Shown here piece after piece: positions 8,453 through 20,839 of a DNA stretch of 64,000 bases. Origin of the DNA: Amaurobius ferox (lineage: Eukaryota; Arthropoda; Arachnida; Araneae; Amaurobiidae); the NCBI GenBank assembly GCA_951213105.1, contig OX578142.1, forward strand, positions 5,162,649 to 5,226,648, given 5' to 3'. The translations under genes and the position numbers were made by a program. Under the pieces are notes generated by a model that made no database searches, was not told where the DNA came from, and saw only the letters and a program-made list of their open reading frames with translations. The stretch's first letter is position 1; every line of letters begins with the position of its first letter.

Positions 8453-8663
8453 CGGGTAACACTCACGGTACCAATGCCATGCAGTAGCCATACTTCCGTA
8501 AATGTGTCAAGTCAAAAACACTCGAAAAAGTGCAAAGTAAACAAATAGGAATCAACCAGGATTGCAAGGGAAAGGAAAAGAATGGAAATGCAGCAAATGC
8601 CAGAGTGCATTATATATAAAGGAGTTTACGCATGCGTAATACGTTATTTTTACTTTCATCGTT

Positions 8664-9790
8664 CTATACCTCTGCCATATCCTTTAAGTAAGCATTTTCT
8701 CCCTTTTTTGTATTAAATAGGGAATTATAATAACATGTCAGGAAGCCAATTGGATAATTCCGTTTTATTGCCTCCTTCATAATATTCCTATTATGCATGA
8801 TGCAATCTGACTTGAAAGTATTAATGCGTTGATTTCTTTTGAGGTGACCAATGACGACATTTCTGAAAATGTTTTTGGTCAAATTGGATCTCCAATCAAT
8901 AATGTGATTAATTTCCATATTGAAATTGTTTCTCTTGTCATATAAGACAGTATAAGTACCATATCTACAGTCATGTTTTAGTGTGATATCTGGAAAATCA
9001 ACACTATCATCCTCATTACTAACATTCTCAATCAATTTAAGTTCTTTTGGATAAAAAGTAAAATCAAATTGGGGTGTATTCTTATATTGCCCAACAAGGA
9101 CATCGTCAACATAACGAAAATATGGCATTCCATGTAGTATATGAGTGCCATTTTCAAATTTACACAAGTATAGATCGGCGAGCAGGGATGAACATCCCCC
9201 TCCCATGGGAATACCCTAACCTGTTGAAAATAGTTGGTGCCATCAAATAAGATATTTTCAAACAACACTATGCGAATCAAGTCCTTGTATTTTCTTAATG
9301 TAATATGCTCTTTTAAGTCATATATTTCATGTAGTTCCTTCAAAATTTCATATAGATTTTCCAGTTTGATGTTGTTGAATAAGTCACGGAAATCGTAACT
9401 TTTGAAACTTATATCCTTGTTATAAAATGGAAGTCGGTTGATGACATCGTAACTATTATTTATCATTTCTGTTCCTTGTTTCTTGAGTATAATCAGAACA
9501 TTTTTAAGTATAGTTAAGCGCTTTTCATTTGCAATTGTTAAATAGGATCCACATCCCACTGTCACCGGCCGGAACTTGACTGGATTTTTATGAAATTTTG
9601 GTATTAGTACCAGATATGGAAAGTTAACTGCTTTAAGGCGGTTTTCCACTATTCTCCGCCCATGTTAAAGTATGGGACATTCTCTTGAACATAACCACGC
9701 AAAAATGCAGGCTCAAATCTCTTTGCAATTTGCAGGGGGTGATAGAATGGAATATGAAGCATCTTTTGGCAGAGGAACATTCGAGGAAGG
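8664..9790 (-). pseudogene. Frameshifted reverse transcriptase, unclassified retroelement
   Basis: The minus strand carries three consecutive frames of one protein. The first (to about 9655) contains FLCQKMLHIPFYHPLQIA. The second starts near 9649 and holds the RT finger motif IPKFHKNPVKFRPVTVG, then SYDFRDLFNNI with the first palm Asp. The third (from 9206) has MGGGCSSLLADLYL, the catalytic FRYVDDVLV, and LYDKRNNFNMEI. The order and the G-C-S-S-L-L-A-D-L and LYDKR blocks recall an RT lineage near Penelope-like elements rather than LTR retrotransposons. Two frameshifts (near 9218 and 9655) disable it. No endonuclease domain was seen. The stop is at 8664, 396 nt from the palindrome at 8193-8268. 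Confidence 0.8.
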
Positions 9791-9962
9791 TTAATAAAAT
9801 AATAAACTATCACTTAAAAACTGAAACAAACTAAGTAATTTGTAGCTTTTCAAATCTTCAATAGATGGCGCATTAGTGTCGTCTCATAGCTATCAGGATG
9901 CTTTGCTAACTGTTTACTGGTTTCCTAATCGAGTTATTTTGAATTTTCCTCTGCCAAAAGAT
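9761..9962. repeat. 17-bp exact inverted repeat
   Basis: ATCTTTTGGCAGAGGAA (9761-9777) recurs as its exact reverse complement at 9946-9962. The left copy is part of the RT reading frame (encoding LCQK). The right copy lies 168 nt further upstream of that gene, suggesting a local inverted duplication. Confidence 0.75.
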
Positions 9963-11245
9963 TAAAATACCAAAGTTTTTTCATTCACACCAAACTTTTT
10001 GACATTTTATACCTTAATTAACTCTCACATATGTTCATCAGATTTACAATAGCCGGCCATTATTGCAGCCAATGCTTGTCAAAATTGGCTTAAAACCAGT
10101 AGAACGGCAACCCTGGCTCAGAAAGTAAACACGAACGTTTTAGCTGGACAAAGTTTTTCTACATAAGGGTAAGTATTATATTTGATACATTTTCTAGCAC
10201 AACTCCATTTCTCAATTTATGTCTTTTAAAGATTGAAAATTGTTAAATCTTACAATTAGTAATTTTTGTAGACGTGAAAACTTGTACTATTATTTTAAAT
10301 TTATGTTCTGTTACATAAAATTGAAGATCGATGTCAGACAGATCTTTCGGAATCAATGAAATGCCATAAAACTAATGATCATACGATAACGAGATCTTGT
10401 ATTAAAATTTATCTAAAACGGTAATTTATATGAACAAGTTCATCGTACTAACAGTTATTTTCACATCTCAATCGATGGTCTGCAAACTCTATAAATATGG
10501 TAGCTACTGAAATTTAACTTACATATATATTGTACGCCTCCTACTTAAAAACATTTTTATCATTTAAGATATTGATTTGTTTTAATATATTGATTTACTT
10601 TTAGTTTATAAACTAAAAATGAATTATTACAGCATTTTAATTTAAAGTAATAACACAATCTACTTAATAACAATAATACATAGAGTAATAAATTATTTAC
10701 AATAAACATAATATTCCCAATATGCTCACATAATGTTCAGAATAAATTTTGCAATTGTAGAAAATTATTCATGTTTTAAATAAATTACAGAAATAAAGTA
10801 ACTTGTAATAAATTTAGTGAGAAGAATTACATTCCTTTTATTTGGGAAATGTGACAGATCCTATCTTTTTCTGTACCTTTTGCAAAATTCAACTAGTTAA
10901 ATATTTTAATACTAATGTTCCAAACAAAGCATGTTAAGTTAATTTTGTGCAAGTTTTGCTATATCTATCGGTTATCATGGGTATGCAAAATGTTAATACC
11001 TGCAGAAATAACATACACTGCTGTCTGGCTTTCTCAACCTTTATCTGGCCTTCTCTTTCTTTATGGCTGTATTTGAATGTACAGCTTTGTCAGTTATTCT
11101 ATTATTAATTAGTCTAGGAAAAGAAATTTCAGCTCAAAGTTTACTCGCCAAAAATCTTTTCACTCGCAAGCGCAAAATAAATAACAGCATTACATAACAT
11201 ATTTATCATTTTTATCGTAAAAAATTACTTTAAAATTTATGTGCA
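9963..11245. other. No gene seen
   Basis: AT-rich DNA. A small AGCCAAT/ATTGGCT stem near 10,068-10,091 is the only structure noticed. No frame, repeat family or RNA gene can be supported. Confidence 0.5.
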
Positions 11246-12523
11246 ACTAGCAGTATACCCGTTCTTCATACAGAGTATAGAAAGAAACTTATAATTCATA
11301 ATCATGTTCAAATCCCTATAGTATACTAAATGACTTTGTTAATCAAAATATTCTATTAAAATATTTAATTTACTGGTCCTAAAAAAGTTTAAGAATCGCT
11401 GTTCTCGCTATACAAAATTTTCTTCAAGGCAGATTGGAAGAATAAAACATCCTGACCCCGCTTGTAAACAAATTTACAATAAACATGAAATTGAATCAAT
11501 AAGTGCAAAATAAAAGTGCTCAAATGGTATAGGACCCGTACTACTTATATTCGTGAATATTAAAAGATATACCTGTGTATTAGTAGAAGATTACACATAC
11601 TACAGCATATGAATTTCTAAAATCTTCGTCAAAATAAAACAGATGACGTAATAAATTAAAGATATCCTTAATCTCGCCAAAACTGATAATACTGAACTAA
11701 AGGCCGTCACTGATTCCAATATATGCCTCAAAATAAGCACTAAAATTGTATAGAGAGATATTTCGTACTATTTATATTGTCGTATATTAAAAGATGTGCT
11801 CATCTGTTAGTAAAAGATTACCCGTATTGCAATATGAGTTTGAATAATCGTTGTCAAAATTAAACACATGACATAATAAATAGAAAATATCAATAATCTC
11901 CGTAATCTTTAAATCAGAAGACCGTAATTGATTATAATATATGTCAAAATATCTGCCACTGTACCTGTACTACTTATATTTTCATGGATTAGAAGATATA
12001 CCCATGCATTCGTGGAAGAGTTTCCGTACTATTTACTATAAGTTTCAACAATTTTTTCCAAAATCAAACAATGATGTAATAAATTGAAACTATCAACAAT
12101 CCCCAAAAATATCAATAATAATAATGACCGTAATTGATATATAATTCTATCAAAAATGCAATATCGGTGAAATTTATTTGATATATATACATATCTTTAT
12201 TATTTAAATCGGAAAAGATTTAATAAAAATCTTCTGCTACATAAACACATTGGATTTAAATCCATTGCTAAGTGACATGATATAATTTTCTTCAAATAAA
12301 TTGGCGGAAGAAATGTAGTCTGCATAATGCTATCTCTATGGAAGGTTTAATTGTTCGTTTTTAATTAATATTTTAATATTTAAACAACCCCTGGACTTAG
12401 AAATTTGAAATATGCACTAAATTTTAAGTCCATGTTTATTCCGTTACCCATAAAATTTCAATAAATTCAGTTCAGCCGTTCTCCCGTGATAATCAGGCAA
12501 ATTTTCAATTTTTTTTATATAGA
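11246..12523 (-). mobile_element. Family A non-autonomous element, copy 1 (Helitron-like candidate)
   Basis: Read on the minus strand it begins TCTATATAAAAAAAATTGAA and ends GGGTATACTGCTAGT. The same two ends bound copy 2 (13,775-14,769) in the opposite orientation. A TC start with a CTAG-type end, no terminal inverted repeats and no visible target duplication fit a Helitron-like element, but the Rep-helicase is absent and the class is uncertain. The body contains about three imperfect units of about 200 nt (from about 11,530, 11,765 and 11,960). Confidence 0.5.
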
Positions 12524-12691
12524 TTATGTAATTTTATGTCAAAAATATAAAATAATATAAATATGCACATAACTGTAAAGTCTTGTGTAAATACAAATTT
12601 TAGTACATTCCTACATGAACTGATAATGATATGTAAGAAAATAACAAAAGTACACACTCAGAGTGGATAACAATTTCTTCCTAGCTATTGA

Positions 12692-13660
12692 CATATTACT
12701 TTCCTTATATACATAATGTATAAGGAAAGTATTGTGACGGGGTCAAAATTTCGAAATCGAGTTTTCGACGGGAGAGCACGTTTCAAGCATCCCTGATCAC
12801 GAATCAGACATTTTGAAGTGATGTCTGTGTGTGTGTGTGTGTGTGTGAAAGTATGTGTGTGTGTGTGTGTGTGTCAGTGAGTCTGTGGAGACGATAACTG
12901 ACGAACGAATGGACCGATTCGAATCAAATTTGGTACAAAAATCACAATCCGTAAACACTGGAAGCCTATTGTTTTTATACGCAATCGAATGTTCAGAACC
13001 CCTTAAATTTTCGAATGAAATATTGAAAAAATCGTTAAAAAATCAAAACCACTAATAAAGTTACGCAAATAGACATTTCTTATGCAATTTTTTATTAGAA
13101 AACGATTAGCTTAAATTTTAGAACGCTAACATGAATCGTTCTCGAGATATTGTACATTTTTCAAGAAAATTATCAAAAAGTCATATAAAATAAAATAAAA
13201 ATATTTCCTATTGAGAAACATGTTCACTTTTCATATGTAATACCATGCAATAAATTGAGTGACATCATTCTCGTGGATCTAGCTCTTTCCATTCATGAAA
13301 AAAGATACTTTGAATAATACTTTTGTATTTGAAAGCCAATAGTCATTTATCTGCTGTAAGAATAACTTATTTCTTAGTGCATAACGCTTGGCGAGATTTT
13401 GGCGACGAATTTGGCGGAATGTCGCCAACTTGTCGACTTTTTTGAAATGTTGCCAAATTAACGAAAATCTCGCAAAATGGATAAATATGACGCTAAATCA
13501 ATGAAAATGACGACTAATTGTCGAAAATTCAATATCTTGGATAGAATATTAGTATCTACTATAAGAAAAATCTATTTTTTTACTGTAAAAGTATAAAATT
13601 CATTACATTATATAAGGAAAGTCATGTGTTGCCCACATCAAATTTTTTACATTTGTCAGC
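12692..13660 (-). mobile_element. Family B/C dispersed element, copy B1
   Basis: Read on the minus strand it starts near TTTGATGTGGGCAACACATG (about 13,655) and ends in a 12-bp stem hairpin, ACTTTCCTTATA paired with TATAAGGAAAGT (12,699-12,731). The same start and hairpin end are found in copies B2 (46,571-47,533) and C2 (about 32,960-33,926). A GT microsatellite lies near 12,826-12,872. It has no coding capacity; the 66-residue open frame over the GT run is an artefact. Confidence 0.65.
12826..12872. repeat. GT microsatellite
   Basis: Two runs of GT dinucleotides separated by GAAAGTAT, internal to element B1. The equivalent CA run lies at about 47,355-47,402 in copy B2, so it is part of the family. 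Confidence 0.9.
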
Positions 13661-13774
13661 TGAAACATATCATTTATGAATGAATGATTGTGGATTAAAA
13701 TTATCCAAATTGAGACTTTTAATAGATAACTAAAAGTTTACTTATTTTGCTGATTTTCAATCTATTTCTCTAAA

Positions 13775-14769
13775 TCTATATAAATAAAATTGAAAATCTG
13801 TCTGTCTCATCATCACGGGAGAGCAACCGAACCGAATTTAAATGAAATTTTGTGGGGAGCCTTGAAATAGCCTAACTTAAAATGTAGTCCATGTTTTGAG
13901 TTTATAAGACCAGGGGTTGTCCAGATATTAATTAAAAAGGAACAATTAAATCATTTATATAGTGTTATGCAGACGATATTTTTTCCGCCAATTTATTTGA
14001 AGAAAATTTCATCATGTCTTTTAGTAACAGATTTAAATCCAATGTGTTTATACGGCAGCTGATTTTTATTAAATCCTTTCTGATTTAAATAATAAAGATA
14101 GGTATATAAATTAAATATCACTGATATTACATTTTTGACTGGATTATATCAATTATGGTCTTCAGATTTAAACATTAACATTATTGATATTTTCAGTTTA
14201 TTATGTCATTGTTTTATTTTTGCAAAAATTGTTGAAACTCATATATTGTATGTAGTACCAAGTAATCTTTAACAAATGCATGGATATATCTTCTACTCTA
14301 CGAGAATATAAGTATATTTGCACATATTTTGGCATATATTGTAATCAATTACGGCCTTTAGGTTTTAAGATTACAGGATTATTGATATTTTCAATTTATT
14401 ACGTCATCTGCTTTATTTTGGCAAAGATTTTAAAAACTCATAAGTGGTAGTTGTAGTATGGGCCCTATACACTTTTAGCGCTTTTATTTTGCATATTTAT
14501 TCAACTGCAATTTATTCAACTTCATATATTTTGTAAATTTGTTTACAAACAAGACCAGGACATTTTATTCTTCAGATCTGCTCGTGAAGATAATTTTGTA
14601 TAGCAAGAACAGATATTCTTAAACTTCTTTTTAAGAGCATTAAATTAAATATATTAATAGAATATTTTGATTAACAATGTCATTTAGCATACTATAGGAA
14701 TTTGCACATGATTGTAAATTTTAAGCTTTATATTATATACTTCATACGAAAAATGGGTATACTGCTAGT
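13775..14769 (+). mobile_element. Family A non-autonomous element, copy 2 (Helitron-like candidate)
   Basis: It begins TCTATATAAATAAAATTGAA and ends GGGTATACTGCTAGT, mirroring copy 1. It has fewer internal units of about 200 nt than copy 1, which explains its shorter length (995 against 1,278 bp). Copies 1 and 2 form an inverted pair around the B1 element. Confidence 0.5.
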
Positions 14770-15094
14770 GTTTTATACGATTAAAGCACTGAAACCACAC
14801 TCAAGAAAAACAGTACTTGAGGGAAGAGGTGTAAAACTCCAGGAGTGTGTTTTAAAGGATTCAACACCCACATGATGTTACGAATTATAACATCTGATAC
14901 ATAGGCATTGTATATTTATTTTGCTGCATCCAAGCCAGAAAATATTTTCTGTCACTGTAGTTTCAAACAACTTGAATGTTGCAAAGAACAATGTTTCAAT
15001 TTGGCTTCTGAATGTCATCGAATAAATATGAATGTCGTCTTCAATTTTTATATGAAATTATAATTTTTCTGTATCAGGTTTTAATTTACCCATC
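14770..15094. other. No gene seen
   Basis: AT-rich sequence after element A2 with no supported feature. Confidence 0.4.
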
Positions 15095-15276
15095 TGGACT
15101 CATTAAACTCATTAAACTGGACTCATTTCAAATTTGACTCATTAAACCCCCAATGACCCGAATTTAATAAACCCAACCCGACATGAATTTAATAAAATGT
15201 GGTCCGAACCTGGCCTGTGTCCTAGGTCAGGCCTAAATCTATAGGCCAGACCCGAGCCCATACAGACCTCTAACTT
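15095..15276. mobile_element. Fragment of a hAT-like or unclassified DNA element
   Basis: Read from 15,272 on the minus strand the sequence starts TAGAGGTCTGTATGGGCTCG. A related GTGCAGACCTCTAG end occurs at about 49,193-49,207. TAGAGGTCTG is the kind of terminal motif seen in some hAT-type elements; classification is tentative. The interior has direct repeats of GACTCATTAAAC and AATTTAATAAA. Confidence 0.35.
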
Positions 15277-17985
15277 TGACACCCTTGAGATTGATATTTA
15301 AAATTGCCCCCGCCCTCCTATCAAATTGAATCTTAAAATATGCCACTGGCTTTGGAGTCAGTACTTAAAACATTTGACTCTCTTTTTCTTCTGTCTTACT
15401 ACTTGTTTTTTAACATCCAACTCCCAAATAAATAGCAATTATTTTTTTTTTATAGCAATAGTCTTTTAATTGGCAATCATTTGATATTTTTTTAATTTGT
15501 TGCCTTAAACTTATTTGAAAAACTATTAAAAAGTTAAATATTCCAATATAAAAATATTCTAAATACATTTGATTTAGGAATCATCCTGAATAAACCAGCA
15601 AAAAAAAATTAATAAACAGCAAATCTTTAAATTTGTCTTCATTTAGATTCTTAACAATGCTTCATTGAAATTTACCCAATATATAGGGAACTTATATTCT
15701 GTCCATTTCATTAAATTAATACATTTGCACAGAACTTCAATTTCTGCAATGAAGAAATTTAAAATTATTGCCCTACATGGTCATTGTAAACTGTCAAAAA
15801 TAAGTACAGCAATTGCTACGTTATTAGAGACTCATTATAATCTTTCTTGTAAGTACAGTTTGGCTGAAGTAATACATTTTTTAATGCCATGGTATATGTA
15901 GATGTTTTCAAATATAGGTTCTCTGGCACACATGCTATGATTGTGATGCCAGTTTATATTAGTAAAAGCCACATAAGTGTGCATTCGCAATAAAGTTTCA
16001 AGATGTAGTAAAACCATTCATGATAAAAAGCCCTGGTCAGCTATAATGCTTATGTTAAACTGAGCAATGAATTGCATCGGAAATTGCATCTAACAGCAAA
16101 TTTGGTCTAGATACCCAAATGATTTTTCTTCTTTAAACTTTCAACATTAGTTGAACTCATTTCAGTAAATATTGTTTCCAAGAAACATAATTTAATATGG
16201 AAATAAGGGATTCTAATAAGTTGAAACTATAAAATTTATATACATTTATAAAAAAATGAAGTTTTAATGAACTTTTGCACTAAAATAATTCACTAATCGA
16301 TAGACTAAAGTGAATTTCTTACTATATTTGATGTAGGAATCTATAAAATTTTGTCTGAATATCTATACAGTTTTGTTATATATTAATCTGTAAAGTTTTG
16401 TTAATATTGTTTGAATCTATAAAATTTTCTTTCAAGTTTTGCACCATTTCAATAAATGCAATATCATTAAATTTATTCTGCAGGCAACTTATGTCAGATA
16501 ATCACAAAAACAAAGACACTTATGATTTTCTCAAACAGTGGGCATTATTCATGATTTGCCATTGCATGAAATATTCAACTTTATATTTTTGAGACATATA
16601 ATTAAGCAAAATCAAAATCAGTTTATAAATTAAAGCTAATGGAGTTGTGTTTTAAATGTATTAATTATAATATTTACCCTTGTACTTTGTTTTCTTATTT
16701 TATTTTTATTTTTTAAAAAATGAATTTCTTTAGTTTATTTTTATTTACAGCACAAATTGAAAAAGAATCTGTGAAATACTAATTCTCTGATTTTTGGGGG
16801 GGTATCGAGACTATATAGACCTACCAAAAGGTTTCAGGTAACTGTTTATATGACCATGACAGTGTCACTCAGTATAGACCAGAACCCAATGGCAAACACA
16901 AGGATTGCAACATCATTCCCCTAACTCATCACCTTTTAGATGGACATTTGGGTCTACAGGCTAACATACTCATACACTATGTAGACACAAAAACAGTTTT
17001 GGGCATCATTGACATTGGAACCCGGGCCCTACTGTGTGCAAATCCCCTACCATCACTGAATATAACAATGTCATTTTTTATTTGAATGAATATAACAGGG
17101 TGTTCCTAATAAAAGAGATATCTATTTAGCAATACAATAGGAATTGTGAAAAACAACCTTAAGACATGAAAATATAAATATTTATTCGAAATAATACTAT
17201 ATATGCCAAATTTAATTATCAGTTTCCACTTTTATGACCATCAATGTTTCTACAGATCTGAAAGCTATAAACTGTTTTGTAGAGCACACATTCAAGTATT
17301 TCAGCTATTATTTGAACTAATGAACTGGTTTACAACAAAAAATGCAACTCAATTTAAGATAAATAAGTAAACGTATGCTTTAGAAATTAACTGTCTAAAT
17401 GTGAACATCCAAATAAGTGCAAGGCTATGTAAGTCAAACTGAAATAGCTAAAGTTTGAGTAAAGAAATTCAATTGATTTCTAAAATGGATGTATTCTTAT
17501 TTATTTTGATTTGCATTGCATTTTACATTGTAAACCAGTTCATTATTGATTATGTGCAAAGTCATATGCTGTTCTTATGAACTGTTGCAGTAATATGATT
17601 AGAATATCATTCCTATTTCTAATTCTTTTGTGTTCCACTAGTGACTTAATGAAACCCCCAGGCAGAAAATATATAAAGGTGCTAAATCAGCTAGGACAAA
17701 AATTTAGGTGGCATTTTTACATCTAAATAATGGAATTTTAACTCTTAATTTGTTATATTTTCTAGATAACAAAGGGGGGGGACCAAAAATTGTGTTAAGA
17801 TGCCATTTGTATGCTTTTGCAAGTGAACTAACACACGAAAAATATTTTTAAAATTTAAATAAAAATTAACAGATGTTATTCTTTCTCTAATATTTTCTTA
17901 TAGCATACATGCTTTGATGCTTTGATTATGTGGTATACAATTCATAGTACACTAAAGAATGATAAATTAGAGTCACACCTATATA
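15277..17985. other. Long AT-rich stretch, no gene seen
   Basis: Open frames here (for example 15,665-15,901) are short, lack motifs and have ordinary AT-rich composition. The somewhat more G+C-rich part at 16,780-17,050 shows no convincing reading frame on either strand and no repeat match elsewhere in the window. Confidence 0.5.
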
Positions 17986-17989
17986 GAGT

Positions 17990-18345
17990 AGTACCTACAT
18001 AGAGTTCTCCTAAAAATGTCCCTTTGATTTATATTAAATTAGTCTAACTTAGAATTGAAATTTATATTAATTTAAAATGTATAATTAATTAAAAAGAAAT
18101 TCTGATTTGTAAATGTAAAAAGAGCCAACTGCAGATTTACTATCTTTGCGGTTTTCACAGTTGAGGGAAGGGGGAAAGAGAGTTGCTATAGCACTAAGAT
18201 ACAGAATTCTCCTAAAACTATTCATTTGATTTATATCAAAATTATCTAAATTAGAATTGACATGTATATTAATTTAAAGTGTGAAAATAATTCTGAGTTG
18301 TAAAGAAAATCATTAATGCTGATTTAGTATCTACAAGATTAAACA
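17990..18345. repeat. Diverged tandem duplication, about 150-nt unit
   Basis: The series TTCTCCTAAAA, TTTGATTTATAT, TTAGAATTGA, TATTAATTTAAA, TTCTGATTTG/TTCTGAGTTG and TTTA(C/G)TATCT occurs twice in the same order, about 17,997-18,150 and 18,206-18,340. Confidence 0.65.
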
Positions 18346-19407
18346 GTGATGAATTTAAGGAGTCTATATTATTCATTTTACATTTATTAATTGGGGACCT
18401 TTTAGCAGTGGTGGAGTGACCATAAGTGACTTCTAATTCATTTTCTTAGTAAATCCATCACTAATATAAGCTAATATCTCCATGTAGAATGACTGTGCAT
18501 GAAACATCATATACTATTGATCGAAACTTCTTACAGAAATATCCACAATGATTGCAAGTAGATTACCTTTTGCCATGCAGACTCCCCCCTCCCCCCCCCC
18601 AGAGAAGGGGAGGGAAGTTACCGCTTGCAAAGAAATTTATCAGTCACTCACTCCAGTTATAAAGAAAGAAAGAGGCTTAACTGCAAATCTCATATCTACA
18701 TTTTTGTCATTTTATTCACTTTGCTTAAAATTCATAAAACCTGAAAACCTTTTCATTTTAATTGTCGCTATACTGTAAGCTGAAATGATTCATAAATAGT
18801 AATTTAACCACAGGAAAACAAAATTTATCTATGGTAAAAAACAAGATTTAATTGATGAATGGTATGTTTTACATCAAAACTAATTAAAATGTAGCATTTT
18901 AAAAGAAATATAAAAATATCTACTTTGGTTAAAATAAACTTCAAATACTATATTTTACAAATGATAATGAATCACACTCAACCATACTATGTAACGAAAA
19001 GGTAATAGAAAAGTAAGTAGATGGCTGATCATGTGATCTGATAAAGTCTTCCTATTGGCTGTGAATGGAAAATGTGAGTTTTGCAGCAAAATTCACAGTG
19101 GAGAATGTTAGTTTTTCAAGTAAATCAGGTTCTGAATACTAAATAAATATCAAAGAATGTGACTTTTTCAGGATACTACTTGATTCACATACCTACCACC
19201 ATGAACAAGAATATATATATAAAGAAAAGCCTTTCGACCGAAAATGGGGAAGAGTTTTACAACTGACTCTTCAATACTGACTCAATTGATCACATGACCT
19301 ACCAATAAAATGCACTTACTCTTACTCTAGATCAATATATAGATTTAAATTGTCCTCTTCTAGATATATGTATATACAATCTGGTCGGTGTCTAACAGCC
19401 ACTGTCT
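18346..19407. other. No gene seen
   Basis: AT-rich with a C-rich run near 18,585-18,600. The 76-residue open frame from 18,548 lacks any motif and is not called. Confidence 0.45.
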
Positions 19408-19454
19408 AATGGAAATGTCTGAGTTCACCAGTGGTGAAGTCAGACATTTCCATT
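19408..19454. repeat. 47-nt hairpin palindrome
   Basis: The left arm (19,408-19,430, starting AATGGAAATGTCTGA) and right arm (19,432-19,454) are reverse complements over 23 bp with one mismatch, around a single G. Confidence 0.85.
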
Positions 19455-19699
19455 TGAGTTGGGGTATACCTTTCCATTTGTAAGGGCTTTTTATTATTCA
19501 CCTACTCAAGCCTTTTAACTCTTTGTTATATTCTAATTGTATGACATAGAAGTATTAAAATATTGTAATATTTGCAATTTCATAATGAAAAAGATACATA
19601 TTTTAAATACATGGCAGTATTTAAATCAATTTTCATAAGCAAGAGACCCACCCCCGCCCTGTCTGTTCTCCTCTCCATGACATATAGTATTAGTATGGC

Positions 19700-20389
19700 A
19701 AAATAGCAACCATAATTATTTTAAATAACACTGAATTTGCACTTTTAATTCAATTTTCGTTTTCATTTGGTTACTGGACTTATTAAAGGTAGTGTATCAA
19801 AAATGCAAAAAAAAACAAACATGAAATATATTAAGAACGGCTAGTCCTAGAGTAACAGGGTTGGTCTTACTATTTTCATTGTCAAAAATTATATATAAAA
19901 CAAGCATTTAATTGATACATTTAACCATACGTTGTCTTTTATTTTAAATTTTTGCGGGCCATTTCGTAAAAAATGGCAAATTTATCTTTTTCTTATCGTA
20001 TCAAAATCTAATCAGCACCAAAAGGTATCCTTCATGTGACTTATGCACCAAATTTTGTGAAATTTGGTCATCTTCAGCTAGAGTGGATACAGGCAATTTT
20101 TGCGGGTTATTTTGTTAAAAAAAAAGGCCGGTTCGTTTATCCGGAATCGTACCAAAATTTAATCATCACCAGGGTCACCCAAAAGGGACTTACCTACCAA
20201 TTTTTTTTTTAAAATAAGGTCAATTAGTTTTTGAGTTAAAGTGGATAAATTGCGTAAACGTCACGCTAAAAATAGTTTTTTCGTGTTCTAAAGGTCTTAA
20301 AACATGTAGATCCGTCGAAAACTTCCGTTGCGATTTTCGAAACGATTCCAATACTTTCCCTATACATTATCATGTATTGCAGGGAAAGT
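19700..20389 (+). mobile_element. Family B/C element, copy C1 (5' truncated or unclear)
   Basis: Internal blocks match copy C2. These are GCGGGCCATTTCGTAAAAAA, the phrase AATCTAATCAGCACCA, and CACGCTAAAAATAGTTTTTT near the end. The copy terminates in the family hairpin ACTTTCCCTATA...CAGGGAAAGT (20,353-20,389) followed by an A-rich tail. It contains two internal repeat units of about 150 nt. The left limit is approximate. Confidence 0.6.
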
Positions 20390-20571
20390 AAAAATACAAT
20401 TATATATATTTTGGGCTGTAATAATAAATTTGGAGGACGTAATTCATATCTATATAATAATCGTCTAACATGCTTTTGTCTTCATAAAACACAAAACCCG
20501 CCGCATTCCCCAGAATATAGATACAGGTCCCATTGCAAATATCAGCAATGTGCCTGTTTCGCGTTTATTAT

Positions 20572-20637
20572 CGAGGCCAACGTAAGCAGTTACGATGGCC
20601 TCGTAACTGTTTACGTATTGGTTTTACGTTGGCCTCG
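20572..20637. repeat. Nested inverted repeat
   Basis: Exact 14-bp arms CGAGGCCAACGTAA (20,572-20,585) and its complement (20,624-20,637) enclose an exact 8-bp stem AGTTACGA/TCGTAACT (20,588-20,595 with 20,601-20,608). The phrase GGCCTCG occurs in both orientations. Confidence 0.8.
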
Positions 20638-20839
20638 TTATTATACGCTCGTCAGTATGGAATAGCCGATATCTGCAGTAGCAACAAGAAACTTGCTGTA
20701 AGCCACAATTTTTGCGAGCTTCTATGAGAACTGACAATTTCAGTCCTTCCATGTGGCCGGCATAAAGAACTTTGCCTGTGCAATTTCGTGTGGCCTGAAC
20801 TAAATTGTAAATGAATTTTATTTTGTCCACGCGGAAGAA

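Noticed and set aside
10030..10060. CTGATGA on the minus strand, as in a hammerhead ribozyme of Penelope-like elements
   Set aside because: The required GAAA and flanking stems are missing, so the core cannot form.
12855..13055. 66-residue frame starting MCVCVCV
   Set aside because: It is a reading through a GT microsatellite and repeat family B. The mirrored frame at 47,219-47,401 has the same origin.
16780..17050. G+C-richer block as a possible exon or tRNA-derived SINE
   Set aside because: Stops in all frames, and the GGTTCCAATGTC phrase is a poor B-box with no A-box at the right distance.
18548..18778. 76-residue frame with a C-terminal hydrophobic stretch
   Set aside because: It spans a C-run and a diverged repeat, lacks any motif, and has AT-rich composition like its flanks.
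19408..19454. microRNA precursor
   Set aside because: The stem has a one-base centre and no terminal loop of workable size. No evidence of flanking lower stem.
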